Assembly: GCF_018614135.1 (NCBI RefSeq)
Contig: NZ_JAGGOW010000152.1
Coordinates: 1 to 64,000 of the forward strand
Length of the DNA: 64,000 nt
From: Streptomyces sp. ISL-66
Lineage (GTDB): Bacteria; Actinomycetota; Actinomycetes; Streptomycetales; Streptomycetaceae
Direction: 5' to 3'
Below are positions 38,947-46,879 of this stretch, one piece after another (position 1 is the stretch's first letter; the number at the start of each line of letters is the position of its first letter). Under the pieces are notes generated by a model. It was not told where the DNA came from. It made no database searches and saw nothing but the letters and a program-made list of their open reading frames with translations. The translations under genes and the position numbers were made by a program.

Positions 38947-39989
38947 CGGAACACCCCCGGACGCCCCCCGTTGAGCGAGCCGTAGAACGGGTCGGCCGCG
39001 TCGATCTCGCCGCGCCGGACCGGCAGCCCGGTGATCGCGGCCTTGTACAAGGCGGTCACCAGTTCCATGGTGGACCGGCCGAGGTCGGGCCGGATCCCCG
39101 CGTCGTAACCGTCGAGGAAGGCCGCGAGCTGGGCGGAGTGCGAGCTGGGCAGGTCGCCCGGCGGCTCCCACTTCACGCCGGACGACCCGGTGGTGAACGT
39201 CCAGTCCGCGTTGGAGTAGCCGTACAGGTGCCGCAGTTCGACCGTGGCGTCGGTGAGATCGAACCGCAGGTAGCTCTCCTCGCGTGGGGAGAGGACACTG
39301 TTGACGACCGTCGCGATGGCTCCGTTCTCGAACCGGACCAGGGCCGCGGACACGTCCTCGGTCTGCACGTCGCGCTCCAGGCGGCCGGCCATCGCGCGGA
39401 CCTCGGCCCATTCGCCGAGCACCGCGAGCATCAGGTCCATCTGGTGGATGCCGTGGCCCAGCGTCGGGCCACCGCCCTCGCTCTCCCACGTGCCGCGCCA
39501 CGGGACGTCGTAGTAGGCGTCGTCGCGGTACCACGCCGTGACGCACTGCGCGACCAGAGGACGGCCCAGCGTCCCGGCCGCCATCCGATCGCGCAGGTAC
39601 CGGACCCCCGTGCCGTACCTGTGCTGGAACACCCCGCCCGCGACGGCGGGCCCTTCGGCGGCACGGATCCGGTCGAGCTCGGCCAGGGACAACGCCACCG
39701 GCTTCTCGCACCACACCCACGCCCCCGCCTCCAGGCAGGCCACGGCCTGCTCGGCGTGCAGGAACGGAGGCGTGCACAAGTGCACGAGGTCCGGCCTCTG
39801 CTCGTCGAGCATCGTGTGCAGGTCGGTGTAGACCGCGGGAATGCCGTGTTCGGCCGCGAACGCCTCGGCGCGCAAGGCGTCCACGTCGACGGCTGCCACG
39901 ATCACGGCCCGGTGCGCCTGCGCCCGGAGGGCGGGAACGTGAGCGATGCCCGCGATCCCGCCCGTTCCGACGATCGCCGTTCTGATCAT
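38943..39989 (-). CDS. Gfo/Idh/MocA-family NAD(P)-dependent sugar oxidoreductase
   Basis: A 348-residue enzyme. The Rossmann motif is AIVGTGGIAGIAHVPAL at the N-terminus, the signature Lys lies in VWCEKPVALSL (about residue 97), and the C-terminal alpha/beta domain has GHGIHQMDLMLAVLG with the usual catalytic-region His. It oxidises or reduces a sugar or sugar acid; the xylan operon context suggests a pentose, uronate or acetylated/oxidised side-group derivative. Start and stop overlap the flanking genes (ATGA at both junctions), so it is translated together with the xylanase and the PmoA-like gene. Confidence 0.9.
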   Translation of the reverse strand: MIRTAIVGTGGIAGIAHVPALRAQAHRAVIVAAVDVDALRAEAFAAEHGIPAVYTDLHTMLDEQRPDLVHLCTPPFLHAEQAVACLEAGAWVWCEKPVALSLAELDRIRAAEGPAVAGGVFQHRYGTGVRYLRDRMAAGTLGRPLVAQCVTAWYRDDAYYDVPWRGTWESEGGGPTLGHGIHQMDLMLAVLGEWAEVRAMAGRLERDVQTEDVSAALVRFENGAIATVVNSVLSPREESYLRFDLTDATVELRHLYGYSNADWTFTTGSSGVKWEPPGDLPSSHSAQLAAFLDGYDAGIRPDLGRSTMELVTALYKAAITGLPVRRGEIDAADPFYGSLNGGRPGVFR

Positions 39990-41074
39990 CCGCCCAGCAC
40001 CTCCTTGATCGAGTAGTAGGCGGGCTTGGGCAGCAGGTTCTCGTCGTAGGGCAGCGCCGCGCCCTCACCGGGGAAGACGGAGGGGATCCACGAGTACTTG
40101 TCGGTGTAGTCCCAGATGGTGACGCCGACGCACTTCTTGACCGCCAGGCAGGCCTTGACGTAGTCGGCGTACCAGGTGGCCTGGGTGGCGAGCATCGAAG
40201 GGGTCGCGGGGAGGGCCATCCGGATGTCGAGCTCGGTGACCGCGACGTCGACCCCGAGGTCGGCGAAGCGCTGCATGTTCTGCTGGACGTCGCCGGGGAA
40301 GCCGTACTGGAGCGCCAGGTGGCCCTGGATGCCGAAGCCCTCCACCGGGACCCCGTCGGCCTTCAACTGCTTGATCAGGGTGTAATAGGCGTCGCTCTTG
40401 GGGCCGATGCCGTCGACGTTGTAGTCGTTGAGGTACAGCTTGGCGTGCCGGTCGGCCTCGTGGGCCCAGCGCAGGGCGTCGGCGATGTAGCCGGGGCCGA
40501 GCGTCTTGTAGAAGAGCGATTCGCGGTAGGTGCCGTCCTCGTTGAAGGCCTCGTTGACGACGTCCCAGTGGATCACCTGGCCCTTGAAGTGCCGGACCTC
40601 CGTCTGGATGTGGTTCTTGAGGACGGCGCGCAGCTCGTCGGCGCTCCAGGTGCCCTCGGTGAGCCATGCCGGGAGCTGGTTGTGCCAAATGAGGGTGTGG
40701 CCGCGGACCTTCTGGTGGTGGGCCTTGGCGAAATCGACGACCTCGTCGGCGGCGGTGAAGTCGAAGACGCCGCGCTCGGGCTCGGTGGCGTACCACTTCA
40801 TGGCATTGCCGGGGGTGGTCTGCCCGAATTCGCTGCCGAGGAGCTTCAGATAGGCGGCGTCGGTGAACTCGGGGTTGTCGGTGGCGGAGCCGAAGTACTT
40901 GTGGTGCTTCTTGGCCAGTTCGCCGAGCGTCCGGGGACGGGGCTCGGCGGCCGCGGGCGCGACGGCGAGACCGGCCGCGAGGCAGACGGCGGCGGACAGT
41001 GCGGTGAGAATCCGGGGCATGGACGTGGATATGGACTTCGACATGGACTTGGACTTGGACTTGGACTTGGACAT
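39986..41074 (-). CDS. secreted GH10 endo-1,4-beta-xylanase (no CBM)
   Basis: A 362-residue xylanase, single GH10 domain (about 48-360). The acid/base Glu is in HWDVVNEAFNE and the nucleophile Glu in DVAVTELDIRM; RGHTLIWHNQLPAWL and YLNDYNV are family signatures. The signal peptide is unusual: its N-terminal region is a Ser-Lys repeat (MSKSKSKSKSMSKSISTSMPR) encoded by a 6-base tandem repeat, before the hydrophobic core ILTALSAAVCLAAGLAVAP. GAGGAG lies 6 bases before the ATG at 41074, which argues for the long form over the inner ATGs. The gene follows GH30 by 27 bases and overlaps the next gene by 4. Confidence 0.95.
   Translation of the reverse strand: MSKSKSKSKSMSKSISTSMPRILTALSAAVCLAAGLAVAPAAAEPRPRTLGELAKKHHKYFGSATDNPEFTDAAYLKLLGSEFGQTTPGNAMKWYATEPERGVFDFTAADEVVDFAKAHHQKVRGHTLIWHNQLPAWLTEGTWSADELRAVLKNHIQTEVRHFKGQVIHWDVVNEAFNEDGTYRESLFYKTLGPGYIADALRWAHEADRHAKLYLNDYNVDGIGPKSDAYYTLIKQLKADGVPVEGFGIQGHLALQYGFPGDVQQNMQRFADLGVDVAVTELDIRMALPATPSMLATQATWYADYVKACLAVKKCVGVTIWDYTDKYSWIPSVFPGEGAALPYDENLLPKPAYYSIKEVLGG
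41048..41071. repeat. 6-bp tandem repeat in the xylanase signal-peptide coding region
   Basis: Four exact TCCAAG units (minus strand) encoding Ser-Lys, directly after the start codon. Copy change would add or remove one Ser-Lys pair and one positive charge each time, keeping frame. Confidence 0.85.
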
Positions 41075-41101
41075 GACGGGCTCCTCGGGATGCTGGTCGG
41101 T

Positions 41102-42487
41102 TCAGTCGAGGACGATCGTGGTCAGCGCGCGCGGGGCGAGCGTCGCCGTGAGGGTCGTGCCGTGCGTGGAGACGATGCCGGCCGGGGTGATCGAGCGGGT
41201 CTCGTCGGTGACGTAGCCGTCGGGGTGCCGGTCGTGCCCGCCGCGAAGGGAGAACTCGGTGGAGCTTTCGGTGGTCGCGGTGTTGAGGATCTCGATCACG
41301 CGACTGCCGTCGGTGTTGCGGAAGGCCGTGATCCGCAGCGCCGGGTCGGCGTTCGTGACCGGCACGCGGACGGCGCCGGGGCGGATGAACCGGCTGAAGG
41401 CGGCGAGCGCCCAGTACCTCTTGGACACGCGGTATTCGTCACCGGGGTTGGCGAGTTGGATGAGCCCTCGGGTCGCGCCGAGGGACGCGCCGGTCCAGTA
41501 GACGTAGGCATTGGCGTTGCCGACGGTCAGGGTGTTCTGGATGTCGGCCGCGACGGTGAGACCGTCGTAGCCGCTGCCGTCGTCCCAGTTCTCGTTCCAG
41601 GTGGAGCCGTCCGGCGACCACTCCGACATCCACACCCCCTTGTCGGTCGGCTGCGGTACCTCGGTCGGACCGCTGTAGCGGTGGCCGGTGATGGTCCGCA
41701 CGGCCTTGGCGGCCGCGGGGTCCGCCTCGATGGCCTCGGTGTAGGCGACCTGCCGGTCCCAGCCGGCGGCGTCGCAGCAGACCAGCTCGGTCTTCAGTCC
41801 GGATGCGCGAACGGTCGGCCCGAGCACCTTGAGGAAGTCAACGGCCTGCTGCGGGGTGAAGCGCATCGAGGCGTAGGTCGCCGTCCAGTCGGGTTCGTTG
41901 GTGAATCCCAGGTCGGTGATCCCGATGCCTTCCTGCCGGTAGAACTTCGCGTACTGGACGAGGTAGTTCGCGTAGGCCTGACGCCATTCGGGCAGTAGCT
42001 CGCCGCCGCCGTTCTCGCTGCCGTTGGTCTTCATGAAGGCCGGGGCGCTCCAGGCGTCGGCGAAGAACCGTTTGACGCCGTAGGCCTGGGCCTCCTTGGC
42101 GAGCCAGACCTGGCCGCCGTCCCAGCCGTCCCAGACGTACTTCGGCGTGGCGTCCGGCCCGCCGGGATCGGCCGGCAGGATCGTCGGCATGTGGTCGTAG
42201 ACCCTGTCGGTCGACGACCCGATGCCCAGGCGCAGGATCGAAAGGCCCGCGCCCTTGTCCTTGCTGAGCAGCAGGTCGAGCACTTCGCGCTGCTTGGCCG
42301 GGCTGAGGCCGCGTGCGCCGTGCAGCAGGTCGGCCCGCTGGAAGGCCATCGAGAAGCCGAATCCGTCGATGGGCTGGAGTTCGGCGCGGAAGTCGATGGC
42401 GGGGCGCGCGGGGGCGGGAGCGGGGGCGGCCACCGCCTGTGATGTTAACGCTAACATCAGAACGGTCAATGCGATCAGGCGTTTCAC
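41102..42487 (-). CDS. secreted GH30 glycoside hydrolase (xylanase/glucuronoxylanase-like)
   Basis: A 461-residue enzyme. After a Sec signal peptide (VKRLIALTVLMLALTSQAVA) the GH30 barrel begins FRAELQPIDGFGFSMAFQRA, with the acid/base Glu in LGFTNEPDWTATYAS, the second catalytic Glu in GVWMSEWSPDGSTWNENW, and a C-terminal beta domain (RPGAVRVPVTNADPALRITAFRNTDGSRVIEILN). GH30 members cut glucuronoxylan or release xylobiose; the exact subfamily is not certain. GAGGAGAC lies 5 bases before the GTG. The signal-peptide codons 12 and 14 are TTA, rare in Streptomyces, and lie inside a 20-base operator palindrome. It follows the transporter genes by 35 bases. Confidence 0.92.
   Translation of the reverse strand: MKRLIALTVLMLALTSQAVAAPAPAPARPAIDFRAELQPIDGFGFSMAFQRADLLHGARGLSPAKQREVLDLLLSKDKGAGLSILRLGIGSSTDRVYDHMPTILPADPGGPDATPKYVWDGWDGGQVWLAKEAQAYGVKRFFADAWSAPAFMKTNGSENGGGELLPEWRQAYANYLVQYAKFYRQEGIGITDLGFTNEPDWTATYASMRFTPQQAVDFLKVLGPTVRASGLKTELVCCDAAGWDRQVAYTEAIEADPAAAKAVRTITGHRYSGPTEVPQPTDKGVWMSEWSPDGSTWNENWDDGSGYDGLTVAADIQNTLTVGNANAYVYWTGASLGATRGLIQLANPGDEYRVSKRYWALAAFSRFIRPGAVRVPVTNADPALRITAFRNTDGSRVIEILNTATTESSTEFSLRGGHDRHPDGYVTDETRSITPAGIVSTHGTTLTATLAPRALTTIVLD
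42440..42459. promoter_or_regulatory. LacI-type operator palindrome inside the GH30 signal-peptide codons
   Basis: TGATGTTA-ACGC-TAACATCA: 8-base perfect arms around a 4-base centre. Its core TGTTAACGCTAACA matches 13 of 14 bases with the element before GH127 (TGTTAACGCTCACA). It lies in coding sequence 28-47 bases after the GTG, where a bound repressor could block elongation or an internal promoter. Confidence 0.6.
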
Positions 42488-42522
42488 AACGTCTCCTCGG
42501 GGGTGGAGGTCGCGGGACGGGG

Positions 42523-43353
42523 TCAGCCCTTGGTGGCGCCCGCGGTGAGGCCGCCGATCAGCTGTCGCTCGGCGACGGCGTAGAAGGCGAGGGCGGGGAC
42601 CATGGCGAGCACGATGTAGGCGAGGACGAGCGCGTAGTCGGTCGAGTACTGGCCCTGGAACTGCTGGACGCCGACCGGGACCGTCTGCCATTTCGGGTCG
42701 TTGAACACCAGCAGCGGCAGGAAGAAGTTGTTCCAGCTCGCGACGATCGCCAGTACCGAGACCGTGCCGAGCGCCGGACGCGCCATCGGCAGCAGGATCT
42801 TCCAGAAGAAGCGGAACTTGCCGCAGCCGTCCATGACGGCCGCCTCCTCGACCTCCGCCGGGATGGTCCGGAAGAAACCGCGCAGAATGATGATCGTCAT
42901 GGGGAGCCCGAAGGCAGCCTGCGGGAGGATCACTCCGAGCGGGTTGTCGAGCAGCTCGAAGTTGCGGAGCAGCAGGAAGAGCGGCAGGACGGCCACCGCG
43001 AAGGGGAACATCAGCCCGATCGTGAACAGCGTGTAGAACAGCTCCCTGCCCCGGAAGGCGTAGCGGGCCAGCACGAACGCCGCCATCGCGGAGGCCGCCA
43101 CCGTGCAGCAGGTCGTGCCGATCGCGATGCCCGCGCTGTTGGCGATCTGCCGCCAGAACATTCCGTCGCCGAGGATGCCGGTGTAGTTGCCGGTCTTCCA
43201 GTGCTCCGGCAGCCCGAACGGGTTGGTCGTCAGCTCGCCGGTGCTCTTGAACCCGGAGATCACCGCGTAGATCAGCGGCACGACGACGAACGCGCCGATC
43301 AGCCAGACCACGGCGTGCAGCGACAGGCCGCGTACCGTCCTGCGGGCGTTCAT
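42523..43353 (-). CDS. carbohydrate ABC transporter permease (BxlG-like)
   Basis: A 276-residue inner-membrane permease with six hydrophobic segments. The EAA loop that docks the ATPase is VEEAAVMDGCGKFRFFWKILLPMARPALG. Together with the previous two genes it forms a binding-protein-dependent importer; as usual for Streptomyces sugar importers, no ATPase gene is present and a shared MsiK-type ATPase elsewhere is presumed. The start overlaps the upstream permease stop by 4 bases (ATGA). By gene order and neighbouring xylanases the substrate is likely xylobiose or xylo-oligosaccharides. Confidence 0.92.
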   Translation of the reverse strand: MNARRTVRGLSLHAVVWLIGAFVVVPLIYAVISGFKSTGELTTNPFGLPEHWKTGNYTGILGDGMFWRQIANSAGIAIGTTCCTVAASAMAAFVLARYAFRGRELFYTLFTIGLMFPFAVAVLPLFLLLRNFELLDNPLGVILPQAAFGLPMTIIILRGFFRTIPAEVEEAAVMDGCGKFRFFWKILLPMARPALGTVSVLAIVASWNNFFLPLLVFNDPKWQTVPVGVQQFQGQYSTDYALVLAYIVLAMVPALAFYAVAERQLIGGLTAGATKG

Positions 43354-44339
43354 CGGCCACCTCCCGAGGTGACGGCCCCGCTCAGGTCACGGCGGAGGAC
43401 GTAACGCTGGTAGAAGAGGGAGAAGACCAGACTGATCATGAACAACACCACGCTGATCGCACTGGCGTAGCCGACCTGGTAGCGCTTGAACCCGAACTGG
43501 AACATCGAGATCGCCATCGTCTCGGAGGAGTGGTTGGGCCCGCCCGCGGTCATGACCCAGACGAGGTCGAAGAGCTGGATGGCCCCGATGATCGACAGGA
43601 AGACGCTGATCCGGATCGTCGGGCCGAGCAGCGGCAGCGTCACGTGCCGCAAGCGCTGCCAGGCGCCGGCGCCGTCGATGGCGGCGGCCTCGAGGATCTC
43701 GCCCGGGATGCTCTGCAGCCCGGCGAGGAAGAGCATCATGTGGAAGCCGAAGTACTTCCAGGTCATGACCACGAACAGGGTCGGCATGACCGTCGAGGGA
43801 TCGGCGAGCCACTTGCCCTGCAGCCACTCCAGGCCGAGGACGCCGGCGAGATGGTCGGCCATCCCGTCACCGGGAAGGAAGATCATCGTGAAGAGGACCG
43901 CCGTGACCACCTCGGACAGGATGTACGGCGCGAAGAACAGCATGCGGTAGACGGCCCGGCCGCGCAGCCTCTGGTTGAGCAGGACCGCGGTGAACAGCGC
44001 GAACGGCAACTGCACCGTGATCGACAGGGTGATCAGGTACAGCCCGCGCCCCAGATCGCCGAGGAAGACCTGATCGCCGAACAGCTTGGCGTAGTTCTCG
44101 AAGCCGACGAAGTCGGCCATGGGGCCGGTCCCGCCCCACTTGAAGAAGCCGGTGTAGACGGCGACGGCGATCGGGGCGAGGACGAAGACGAGGAAGAGGA
44201 CCAGAGCCGGGACGAGGAACCAGGCGACCGACGCCCAGCTGCCCAACCCGCGCAGGAGCGACCGGGCCGGGGCGGCCGGGCGTACCGGCACGGCGTCCTG
44301 CGTCCGCTCCTTGGTCAGGGTGGACACGGGGCTAGGCAC
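43350..44339 (-). CDS. sugar ABC transporter permease (BxlF-like)
   Basis: A 329-residue permease with six predicted transmembrane helices and an extra N-terminal cytoplasmic segment. The EAA loop is PGEILEAAAIDGAGAWQRLRHVTLPLLGPTI. It partners the smaller permease and the lipoprotein binding protein. It overlaps the binding-protein gene by 8 bases and the next permease by 4, which points to tight translational coupling of the importer subunits. Confidence 0.92.
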   Translation of the reverse strand: MPSPVSTLTKERTQDAVPVRPAAPARSLLRGLGSWASVAWFLVPALVLFLVFVLAPIAVAVYTGFFKWGGTGPMADFVGFENYAKLFGDQVFLGDLGRGLYLITLSITVQLPFALFTAVLLNQRLRGRAVYRMLFFAPYILSEVVTAVLFTMIFLPGDGMADHLAGVLGLEWLQGKWLADPSTVMPTLFVVMTWKYFGFHMMLFLAGLQSIPGEILEAAAIDGAGAWQRLRHVTLPLLGPTIRISVFLSIIGAIQLFDLVWVMTAGGPNHSSETMAISMFQFGFKRYQVGYASAISVVLFMISLVFSLFYQRYVLRRDLSGAVTSGGGR

Positions 44340-45624
44340 CCTTCGCAGCCTCGGTGATCGACTTGGTGACCTGCTCGGGCGTCTTCTTGCCCGCGATGAG
44401 GTCGGCGACGCTGTCGTTGACCTCGCTGCCGACCGCCGGCGGGTAGGCCTGGTCGAGGAAGAGCTGGAAGCCCGTCGCCTTGACCAGGCTGTCGGCCACC
44501 ACCTTCCTGTTGGCGTCGGTGAGTTGGCTCTCCGCGCCCTTGACCACCGGCAGGTAGCCGTTGGAGGCCAGCAGCTTCGACTCGTTCTCCAGGACGAAGA
44601 ACTTCAGGAAGTCCAGGGCCTCCTTCGGGGCTCCCTTGCGCAGCGCGAAGCCGCCGCCACCGCCGAACACCTCGGTGACCTGGCCGACACCGCCGTCGAC
44701 CGTCGGGAAGGGGAAGAAGCCCAGGTCCGCTCCGAGGTCGGCGCCCGCGTCCTTCTGTACCGACGGTGCCCACTGCCCCATCAGCTCCATGGCGGCCTTG
44801 CCGTTGCCCATGGTCGCGGCCTGGCCGCCGGGGGTGGAGTAGCCGGCGCCGAGGAAGGCCGTCTGGAACGGCTGGAGGTCGACCAGCTCCTTGAGGTGGG
44901 TGCCTGCCTGGACGAACCCGGCGCCGGTGAAGTCCTTGGTGGTCGCGGCCTGTTGCAGCGCAGGGAGACCTGCGACGCGCATCGCGAGGTAGGCCCAGTA
45001 GTAGTGGCCCGGCCATTTCTCCTTGCCCGCGAGGGCGATCGGAGTGACGCCCGCCGCCTTGAGCTTCTTGACGTCTTCGAGGAACTCGGCCCAGGTGGCC
45101 GGCGGAGCGGTGATCCCGGCCTGGGCGAAGAGCTTCTTGTTGTACCAGAAGCCGACCATGCCGACGTCGTACGGCACCCCGTAGGTCCGGCCCTCGATCT
45201 GATAGGCCTGCAGCGAGACCGGGGTGAGCTCGGACGACCAGCCGAACACGTCGGTGAGGTCCTCGACCAGCCCCGCGTCGACCTGCTGCCGCAGCACGCC
45301 GCCGCCCCAGGTCTGGAAGACGTCGGGGAGCTTGCCCGAAGAAGTGCTCGCGGTCAGCTTGGACTTGAACGCCTCGTTCTCCAACGAGGTCGCCTTGATC
45401 GTGATGTTCGGGTGAGCGGCCGTGAACGCCGAGGAGATCTGCGGGAAGAGGGACTTGCCCGGTTCCGTCGTGGCGATGTTCCACCACGCGAAGGTCACCT
45501 TGCCGTCGGCCGCCGGCCTGTCGCCGGAGCTGCCACCGCCGCAGGCCGCGGCCAGCGGGACGGACAGTGCGGTCAGGCCCGAGAGCGCCAGGAAGCGGCG
45601 TCGGCTCGGGGGGGTGCTGGCCAT
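44332..45624 (-). CDS. extracellular sugar-binding lipoprotein of ABC transporter (BxlE-like)
   Basis: A 430-residue solute-binding protein. The N-terminus has twin Arg (SRRRFLALSG) and a lipobox with the modified Cys at residue 28 (PLAAAC-GGG), so export is probably by Tat followed by lipid anchoring. The mature part has the type-1 binding-protein pattern (KVTFAWWNIATTEPGKSLFPQISSAFTAAHPNITI, YGVPYDVGMVGFWYNKKLF, AAMELMGQWAPSV). It should deliver xylobiose-type sugars to the two permeases. GGAGGT precedes the ATG. First gene of the operon; the promoter TTGACC-N17-TAGTTT and a CGAAA-type operator lie upstream. Confidence 0.93.
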   Translation of the reverse strand: MASTPPSRRRFLALSGLTALSVPLAAACGGGSSGDRPAADGKVTFAWWNIATTEPGKSLFPQISSAFTAAHPNITIKATSLENEAFKSKLTASTSSGKLPDVFQTWGGGVLRQQVDAGLVEDLTDVFGWSSELTPVSLQAYQIEGRTYGVPYDVGMVGFWYNKKLFAQAGITAPPATWAEFLEDVKKLKAAGVTPIALAGKEKWPGHYYWAYLAMRVAGLPALQQAATTKDFTGAGFVQAGTHLKELVDLQPFQTAFLGAGYSTPGGQAATMGNGKAAMELMGQWAPSVQKDAGADLGADLGFFPFPTVDGGVGQVTEVFGGGGGFALRKGAPKEALDFLKFFVLENESKLLASNGYLPVVKGAESQLTDANRKVVADSLVKATGFQLFLDQAYPPAVGSEVNDSVADLIAGKKTPEQVTKSITEAAKGA

Positions 45625-45658
45625 GGGACCTCCGGGTGGGGGAATGCCGATGCGTGCT

Positions 45659-45671
45659 CGAAACTTTTTCG
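45659..45671. promoter_or_regulatory. operator in the leader of the xylan operon
   Basis: CGAAA-CTT-TTTCG: 5-base perfect arms, 13 bases in all, 35 bases before the binding-protein ATG and downstream of the promoter. It resembles the CGAAAN(1-3)TTTCG sites of BxlR-type LacI repressors of Streptomyces xylobiose genes; the adjacent LacI gene is the likely owner. Confidence 0.55.
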
Positions 45672-45698
45672 CAATACTCTCGAATTCCGTGCTGCCAT

Positions 45699-45727
45699 AA
45701 ACTAGGAACGCGGGGCTTCTCGGTCAA
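45699..45727 (-). promoter_or_regulatory. promoter of the ABC-importer/xylan operon
   Basis: Minus strand TTGACC (45727-45722), 17-base spacer, TAGTTT (45704-45699): the best vegetative-type promoter in the divergent region. The predicted start leaves about a 70-base leader that contains the CGAAA operator. Confidence 0.6.
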
Positions 45728-45803
45728 GACCTAGCACCGAACTATCCAAAAGAGGCAGGCCTGTTGGGGCTTGACAAGCAGGTCACACCGATCGGAGACT
45801 CTT

Positions 45804-45815
45804 CGAAAGTTTGCG
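45804..45815. promoter_or_regulatory. second CGAAA-type operator, at the LacI regulator promoter
   Basis: CGAAAGTTTGCG, an imperfect copy of the site at 45659, lies about 28 bases downstream of a TTGACA (45771-45776) and about 43 bases before the TTG start of the regulator. Its position suggests autorepression. Confidence 0.4.
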
Positions 45816-45857
45816 ATACATGTCGCCGGCCCAAGGCGTCCGCGTGGAGGAGAGAAG

Positions 45858-46871
45858 TTGAGTGAGCAGCGTCCGACCCTGGCGGTCATCGCCGCGGAGG
45901 CAGGGGTCTCCCAGGCCACCGTGTCCAAGGTGATCAACGGCCGCTCCGATGTCGCACCCTCGACACGCGAGCGGATCGAGACCCTGCTGCGATCGCACAA
46001 CTACCTCCACCCCGGCAGGCAGGGCAGGGCCCGCAGGTCGGGCCTCGTCGACTTGATCATCGGCGGTCTGGACAGCGCCTGGGCGGTGGAGATCCTGCGC
46101 GGCGTCGAGGCCGAGTGCGCCCCGCGGAGCGTCGGCACCGTCGTGTCGCTCGTCCCGCCGGGCGAGGCCACGCCGTCGAGCTGGGCCGCACTGCCGGTCC
46201 TGCACCACAGCGACGGCGTCATCCTCGTCACCGCCTCGGTCACCCGGGCCCAGCGCGCCCAGGTCGAACGGGCCGGGGTGGCGCTGGTCGTCATCGACCC
46301 GATCGACCTGCCGGGCAACGGTGTGCCGAGCATCGGCGCGACCAACTGGGCGGGCGGCCTGGCCGCCACCGAGCACCTGCTGGAGCTGGGGCACCGCCGG
46401 ATCGCCGCGATCGGCGGACGCAAGGAGATGCTCTGCAGCCAGGCCCGCATCGACGGGTACCGGGCCGCGTTGGAGCGGGCCGGGATCGAGGTCGACCGCG
46501 ACCTGATCCGGTTCGGCGACTTCCAGCACGAGGGCGGGTTCCAGCAAGCCCGGGAACTGCTCGCCCTCCCCGAGCCGCCGACCGCCATCTTCGCCGGTAG
46601 CGACCAGCAGGCGATGGGTGTCTACGAAGCCGCCCGGCAGGGCGGGTTGAGCATTCCTCAGGACCTCAGCGTGGTCGGCTTCGACGACCTGCCGATGTGT
46701 GAATGGCTGTCACCGCCGCTGACGACGGTGCGCCAGCCGCTGGAGGAGATGGGCCGGCTCGCTGCCCGCACGCTGTTCCAGCTTCTGGAGGACCAGCCCC
46801 TGGTCAGCCCCCGGATGGAGCTCTCGACCGAGCTCAAGGTCCGGCTCTCCTCCGCCCCGCCCCGCCCCTAG
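45858..46871 (+). CDS. LacI-family transcriptional regulator (BxlR-like)
   Basis: A 337-residue repressor. The helix-turn-helix is LAVIAAEAGVSQATVSKVINGR at the N-terminus; the hinge helix region is RERIETLLRSHNYL; a periplasmic-binding-protein-like effector domain follows (residues about 62-330). A TTG at 45858 (LSEQRPTLAV) is chosen because GGAGGAG lies 7-8 bases upstream; earlier in-frame starts lack a site. It is divergent from the ABC-xylanase operon and its stop TAG overlaps the GGAG site of the GH3 gene, so regulator and glycosidase are co-transcribed, as in bxl clusters. Likely effectors are xylobiose or related sugars. Confidence 0.92.
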   Translation: MSEQRPTLAVIAAEAGVSQATVSKVINGRSDVAPSTRERIETLLRSHNYLHPGRQGRARRSGLVDLIIGGLDSAWAVEILRGVEAECAPRSVGTVVSLVPPGEATPSSWAALPVLHHSDGVILVTASVTRAQRAQVERAGVALVVIDPIDLPGNGVPSIGATNWAGGLAATEHLLELGHRRIAAIGGRKEMLCSQARIDGYRAALERAGIEVDRDLIRFGDFQHEGGFQQARELLALPEPPTAIFAGSDQQAMGVYEAARQGGLSIPQDLSVVGFDDLPMCEWLSPPLTTVRQPLEEMGRLAARTLFQLLEDQPLVSPRMELSTELKVRLSSAPPRP

Positions 46872-46879
46872 GAGACCCC

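Noticed and set aside
44311..45705. A 464-residue open frame antisense to the sugar-binding lipoprotein
   Set aside because: Shadow of the lipoprotein gene, which has a twin-Arg/lipobox start and fits the importer operon.
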